A stretch of DNA of 64,000 bases, from contig JACGCN010000037.1 of the NCBI GenBank assembly GCA_014905825.1, positions 310,001 to 374,000 on the forward strand, written 5' to 3'. The notes under the pieces are model-generated. The model was not told where the DNA came from and made no database searches. It saw nothing but the letters and a program-made list of their open reading frames with translations. Within the stretch, counting starts at the first letter, position 1. Each line of letters begins with the position of its first letter. Origin of the DNA: Lyophyllum atratum (lineage: Eukaryota; Basidiomycota; Agaricomycetes; Agaricales; Lyophyllaceae). Shown in pieces: positions 59,523 through 64,000 of this stretch. The position numbers were made by a program, and so were the translations under genes.

Positions 59523-60799
59523 TTACATCACAATGCAATCTCCCTTCCTCTCGGCCGCCTGCTTCTCCTCAGCCGCTAATATCGCCTTCTCTTCCTCACT
59601 CAGCAGCTAAAAATCGGGATATGAGCTTTAGCATATCAATACTAGGTGAATTAGACACTTACACCCTTCTTCGCACGTGCATGCATCGCCTTGAGCCTGC
59701 TCTCCCGCTCCGCCTTTGCCCTTCTACAGGTCCGGATAGATATAGATACAGTTTGATGAGGGGTGGAATACAAAATGGTGATGTTTTGAGGGTTCAAGCG
59801 CATGCAAAGATGGGTGGTGGTACAAATGCGTTGTAGTCGATGAGAGGAATCGGGGTGGATACAGGTTTATTAACAGGAGTCGATTTGATATTATCAACGT
59901 TGATGGGTGTTAGGGAGGAGCCATGGGTAGGGTCATTAATATAGAGGGTGGCATGGGGGGATAAAAGAGGGCTAGTAAATTATGAGTGGTTACTAGAAGA
60001 GGACGGAGGGGACGAGACGTACCGGTCAGTCTTTGAGAAGGGGCTGGTGTGCGATGAAGAGGTGGCGAGCTTCGAGGATGCGGGTTTCGCTGCGGGTGCG
60101 GGCTTGGAGACCGGTGATTGCGCGCTTGCGGACGCTGTGACTTTCTTGATCGCACCCATGGCGGCTGCACCAGCAGCAGACGCTTTTACGTTCATATTCT
60201 TTGTGTTCACGCCAGCGAGAAGATGGGACACGCCGGGTTTAGCATTCGAGGACGTAGTGGGGGCTGCGCAGTTGTGATCAGCAGGGAACCGGTGGGCCGG
60301 GCAGAACTGGCTTCTGCATTTCTGTAGACGAATTTAAGATCAGGAATCAAGCAAAGGAGTGTGGATGCACATACATCACAACGGATGGGAGAGAATAGGA
60401 CCTTCTTGCAGTTCCCTCGAGCGCAGACAGGCATCGTCCTTGTCTTGCCAGACTTGCCAGTCATCACAGAGCACTCCTTGGTAATATGGTCTTCCATCCT
60501 GTCATTGGGATCCTGTCCGGGGCGGACTGCGACAGGAGTGTTGCAGAAAGGACCTATGTAAAGTTCAGTCAGTCGATGCTCGGCCTAGACGCTAACGACG
60601 ACGTACAATCTGGGGCCACTCGGTTATATTTGCTCTCGTCATACTTGGGGCACTTGTGTGCGGCAACTTTGAAGTGTTCCTGACAAAAGGAATCTTCACA
60701 GTGCTGGCATTTGAAGGGCAGGAAGTCGACGAGGAGACAGGAGGGATGGGAGCACTGTTTCCCGATTGCAAGGAGTTGCGAGTTGTTCTCTGAAAACAT
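59523..60799 (-). CDS. AN1-type zinc-finger protein (CUZ1/ZFAND1 type)
   Basis: Cytosolic adaptor with two AN1 zinc fingers; relatives bind Cdc48 and the proteasome during arsenite and other proteotoxic stress. Exons 60799-60607, 60553-60375, 60321-60023, 59723-59663 and 59606-59523 give 271 residues. Finger 1 is GKQCSHPSCLLVDFLPFKC then CQEHFKVAAHKC. Finger 2 is CARGNCKKVLFSPIRCDKC then FCPAHRFPADHNC. Next is an Ala/Ser/Lys-rich linker and a charged helix (RRAKAERESRLKAMHARAKK, LLSEEEKAILAAEEKQAAER). The fourth intron (60022-59724) is 299 nt, far longer than others in this window. Without splicing there the frame stops at 59980. Confidence 0.87.
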
Positions 60800-61147
60800 G
60801 TGGGATATCCGGATAGTGGTGTGTGTGGCAGGTGCTGCTATATAAATGAGCAAAGGAGCGCTTACGCGGCCTCCCTGCACGCGCGTCCAACAAGTAAAAA
60901 GCGGAAGGAAGGCTCGGGCAAGGATCGGCCAGCTTCGGTCACGTAAGCGCTGCTGACCAACCCTGATGATACACCAGGATATCCGATACCCGATACACCG
61001 CCTCAGCCTTCGACTAGGACTTCGACGAAAAAGGGGCGCAGAGGAGTGTCGCTTTTCAACTTGGGATTAATATTCCTGCATCACTCCCTGCCTCCCATAT
61101 CCCTGTGGTGCCTGTGCATCTAGTTTTGGTCATTGCGTCATCTACTC
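60800..61147. promoter_or_regulatory. Divergent promoter region, CUZ1-like / histidine phosphatase
   Basis: 348 bp between outward start codons; no coding sequence or TATA box recognised. Confidence 0.45.
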
Positions 61148-62163
61148 ATGAAACATGACCACCATGTCGCCGATGAAGTGACCATCCAGTTCATATTTGT
61201 GAGCTTTAATGTTTGACTGGCAGTAGTGAAGGCATTGACCGATTGATTGCTGACCAGATCAGGCATGGAGAGTCCACGGATAACCTTTTTTCTCCTTATA
61301 CAAGCTATCCAGTTAATTAATCACAGAATTTCACTACAGCGCTCTGTTTGGGCTGGATGGAGAGACTCTGAACTGTCAAACCATGGTAAGCATTCATGAA
61401 AATTTCATGCTAAAACCTGTAAGTTGACTGCGGCCATATAGGGAAAATGGTAAGTGACGTACGTGCATCCCGAATCACCGTGGCTGACTCCCTGCAGCAA
61501 GCCGAAGCACTTGCGAAATCGTTTGCCAGTACCAGTTTCACCGCGATCCATTCCTCGCCCCTCAAACGCGCTCTAACAACCGCTGAAACGTTGAAAAAGT
61601 CCCAGGCAGCTCCTATACCCTTCCACACATCTCCGCTGCTTCGGGAACAGAATTTTGGACGAGGCGAAGGCAAGCGTTACGATGTGCGAAGAGAATCAGG
61701 ACTCTCGCTCGTGGAACATATCGCCAAAGGCAAATACCCATCAACCTATAACCGTTCAGAGAGATTCCCAGACGGTGAAAGCTTGAATGACGTCGCTCGA
61801 CGTGCCGATCAGGTCGTTCAGGATCTTATCCTTCCCTATGTTCAAAAGGCCGCGGAGGAAGGCACGGACGGCATGCATGTGGCGTTTATCAGTCACGGAA
61901 TATTTATCAAGGAGCTCGTCGCTTCATTGCTAAGGCAAAGCGTAGGCAAGGCCCAAGCAATCCATGGGGGGTTAAGCAACACTGGTTGGGTGCTCATCAC
62001 GGTGAAGGTGAAAGTAAGGCTTGACCGTTTTCCCTCCCTGCGCCATGTTGATAAACAAGCCTAGAAGAAGCAAGCAGCAGACGTAGACGTCAGCTTTCCA
62101 TGTGTTAGAGTGGTGAAGTATAACTCCTGCGAACATCTGCACGGGCTCGTGAGCAGAGGATAG
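61148..62163 (+). CDS. Histidine-phosphatase (phosphoglycerate mutase-like) protein
   Basis: Cytosolic phosphatase of the RHG superfamily, 257 residues. Exons 61148-61198, 61258-61311, 61340-61385, 61442-61449 (8 nt), 61498-62013 and 62065-62163. The catalytic motif is FIRHGESTDNL; then SVWAGWRDSELSNHGKMQAE, where the 8-nt exon GGAAAATG supplies Gly-Lys-Met. AIHSSPLKRALTTAETL and the second catalytic His in VAFISHGIFIKEL follow. The intron at 61312-61339 is only 28 nt and leaves the extra residues FSPYTSYP. Family alignment expects the splice after DNL, where the DNA has TT instead of GT. Substrate unknown. Confidence 0.85.
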
Positions 62164-62484
62164 TTGTCATGCGAATCTTGGGTGCTGATGTTTTCACTAG
62201 GTTCGGCAGAAGGGAGGTATAGGGAGCGCAGCATTTGATCCGACGCAGAAAGATATTCGCTCATTCTTCAAAGCTCCAGGTGGCGTCAAACCAAGTTGAG
62301 CGTACTACACACCTTGCACCCTCTTGCATTCCCCTCGAAATTTCATTCAGACTGCGTGCACCAGGGAGGATTAATTAGTTCTTGTGTACATACGTGACAT
62401 ATAGAGGTCTGTTAACATCAAGTTAGACCCAGAGATTGGAAGGAATAAGAGTTATGGGACCTAGTCTAAAGTAACGCGAATAGG
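62164..62484. other. Intergenic stretch between convergent genes
   Basis: No gene seen; two 3' UTRs meet here. Confidence 0.5.
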
Positions 62485-62855
62485 TCAGTTCGAGCCATAC
62501 GGGAGAAGGCGTTTCTTCAGTTTTACTGCCTGTGTATCTGTCGCGTATGCTGTTTGGCCGAGTCTGTTGATTCTGCCAGCGTTTTTCGAGGTGTTAAGAT
62601 GTGAATGACAAGCTTTGCCCTGCATCGAAGGGTACAAATTATCAGAGTGTAAAGCAAGCTAGAATATGAACTGATACTGACGCGTTTGAAAGCAATACCT
62701 GAAGCAAGAGACCGCCACCGTTTTTTCGCTCCAGAATGCGACTTCATTTTATAGCCAGCCTGGGCCACAGACGTCGTCGAGAAGAGCCGGCTTGCGATGA
62801 CCGACGTCGGGGACGACCATGAGCGGGCGGTGGACAGCAGCCGACCGAGGGACAT
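62485..62855 (-). CDS. Mitochondrial large ribosomal subunit protein bL35m
   Basis: Counterpart of bacterial L35. Two exons, 62855-62682 and 62619-62485, give 102 residues. The presequence (MSLGRLLSTARSWSSPTSVI) ends near a Phe-Ser-Thr-Thr site. The mature protein is YKMKSHSGAKKRWRSLASGI, AFKR spliced to GKACHSHLNTSKNAGRINRL, and AVKLKKRLLPYGSN, all typical of L35. The unspliced reading frame is wrong after AFKR. UFD2 starts 150 bp away in the other direction. Confidence 0.94.
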
Positions 62856-63005
62856 TGGGAAGGTGGTCGTTTGCAACACGGAAGTGGATTGGCGGCCACG
62901 TGCGCGTCAAATCTGGTAGACGCCACTCCGACTCGGCGCTCAGAGTCGTAAGCTGCCACCACCACCTATCTACGACAATCTATTTGCTAGACACTAGTCA
63001 TCGAC
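62856..63005. promoter_or_regulatory. 150-bp divergent promoter, bL35m / UFD2
   Basis: The only DNA between two outward start codons, so it must drive both genes. GC-rich, without a TATA box. Confidence 0.5.
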
Positions 63006-64000
63006 ATGAGTGAGAATCCCAGCACCCCTCAGGAGGACGCCGACCGCGTACGTTCATTTCATCGGCGCTGCACCGAGAATGCGCTGACTCCGATTAATTA
63101 CTCAGATTCGCTTCAAACGTCTCGAGAAGCTCCAGGGCGCAGGAATCTCTGGAAGATCATCGCCTGCTGCATCCTCCAGTAATCCTCCTCCCCAGCCGAA
63201 GCCCAAACCTACGCCCACTCCATCGTCTTCCAAGAGACCGACACCTGTGCCTACCCCCGTCGTTTCCTCACCGGTGCCGACAAAGAAGAAAGCTGCCGGA
63301 AAGTTAAACCTGGATGCTTGGGAGCATGAAACCGTAGGCTATGTCTTCAAGGCAACCCTAGACGTATGTACCTCTTGCATTACTTGCAGAAAGATTTAAC
63401 ACCCACATCCGTTAGCGATCAGTGGCTGAACAGACCGGCTACGAGACGGTATGGCTGAAGCGCTTGACAGAAGAATTGGAATCAGAAGGAACGAGTACGT
63501 ACCCATTATATTCGGACGCAAATGCCGCTCACGAGCCGCCACCCGCTAGAGGATGTAAGGCTGAATGGCGATCTCGCCGACCGACTCTTGATTGCGCGTC
63601 TTGAACTCGATCCTGGTGCCATGTCGTGAGTGGAACGTCTGTACTGAACGATGAAACCTAACGCGTAGGTAGCGACGATCTAGAATATCTCCCTGTGCTT
63701 GCTTCCCTGCCGGCTAACGAGACGACATTTGAATACCTTGTTGGAGCCTGGAAGCGCGTTAATGCAAGGAGATCAGCCCTGATCAAGATGGTGTGTCATC
63801 CTTTTATCTATTTCAAGGACAGGATAACATACTCAAAATATATAGGGATATTCGGCTCCTGATACGCAAGCTGCGTTGACTCGGCTGGAAAGGTTGCGTG
63901 AGCTGATCGTCAGCTATGCTGGCCTCACGCTTCAAGAGCCTGAAATGTTCCCGCAACCCTCAGGGTGTGTACCAACTACTATTCCACTATTATTGCCTCT
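63006..64000 (+). CDS. UFD2: Ubiquitin conjugation factor E4, 5' part
   Basis: U-box ubiquitin-chain elongation factor that works with Cdc48; only the N-terminal part is in the window. Exons 63006-63047, 63106-63363, 63416-63494, 63550-63625, 63673-63790 and 63846-63964, then an intron running to the right edge. The start MSENPSTPQEDADRIRFKRL leads through a Pro/Ser/Lys-rich stretch to LDAWEHETVGYVFKATLDRS, GYETVWLKRLTEELESEG, LADRLLIARLELDPGAM and YLVGAWKRVNARRSALI, the start of the UFD2 core helices. The junction at 63494/63550 was chosen because it restores DVRLNGDLADRLL. The U-box would lie outside. Confidence 0.9.

Noticed and set aside
61286..61339. U12-type (AT-AC) intron at GATAACCTTTTTT in the phosphatase gene
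   Set aside because: The 5' site only loosely fits the U12 consensus, no good branch site is present, and it would remove the Leu of DNL that the family keeps.

Overview
The window is nuclear DNA of a filamentous basidiomycete, most likely an Agaricomycete. The basis is gene style: closely packed genes on both strands, almost all split by introns of about 45-65 nt with GT..AG ends and short exons, and protein families in their fungal form (suicide-type THI4, SEC14, ALG6 and Zn(II)2Cys6 regulators). I see no bacterial, viral, CRISPR or intact transposon features. Nearly all gene models below were built by joining open frames at GT..AG sites; except for the two end-truncated genes, the summed exons of each intact model are divisible by three.

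Layout. 1-5.2 kb: end of a SEC14-like lipid transfer gene, about 2 kb with no convincing gene, V-ATPase subunit d (VMA6), and a frameshifted relic of an MFS transporter. 5.4-8.9 kb: a 16-exon gene for an 806-residue protein of unknown function. 9.1-14.5 kb: a mitochondrial neighbourhood (NDUFAF6-like, bL28m, SDHAF1, uL29m) interrupted by one membrane protein. 14.6-19.7 kb: RAD50 with 23 exons. 20.3-27.4 kb: a SET/MYND protein, a membrane protein, a derlin, and an NDK-fold protein lacking the catalytic histidine. 27.9-33 kb: TAM41, ALG6 and a hotdog thioesterase. 33.6-40.3 kb: AidB-like acyl-CoA dehydrogenase, proteasome chaperone NAS2, THI4 and chorismate mutase ARO7. 40.6-48.3 kb: a same-strand block of a septin-like GTPase, a gene whose continuous spliced frame joins a second septin-like GTPase to two Zn(II)2Cys6 clusters, and a third Zn(II)2Cys6 gene. 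49.4-53.8 kb: ILV3 and RIO1. 54-56.8 kb: three unknown genes. 56.8-64 kb: a WD40-cyclophilin (PPWD1 type), an AN1 zinc-finger protein (CUZ1 type), a histidine-phosphatase protein, bL35m, and the start of the ubiquitin-chain factor UFD2.

Most genes are single-copy housekeeping genes with no common pathway. The local patterns worth attention are the clustering of mitochondrial assembly and ribosome genes, several short divergent promoters, and the septin/zinc-cluster block. That block carries two tandem GTPase paralogues and three zinc clusters whose coding sequence is interrupted by an intron at the same codon position. It is the best candidate here for something undescribed.
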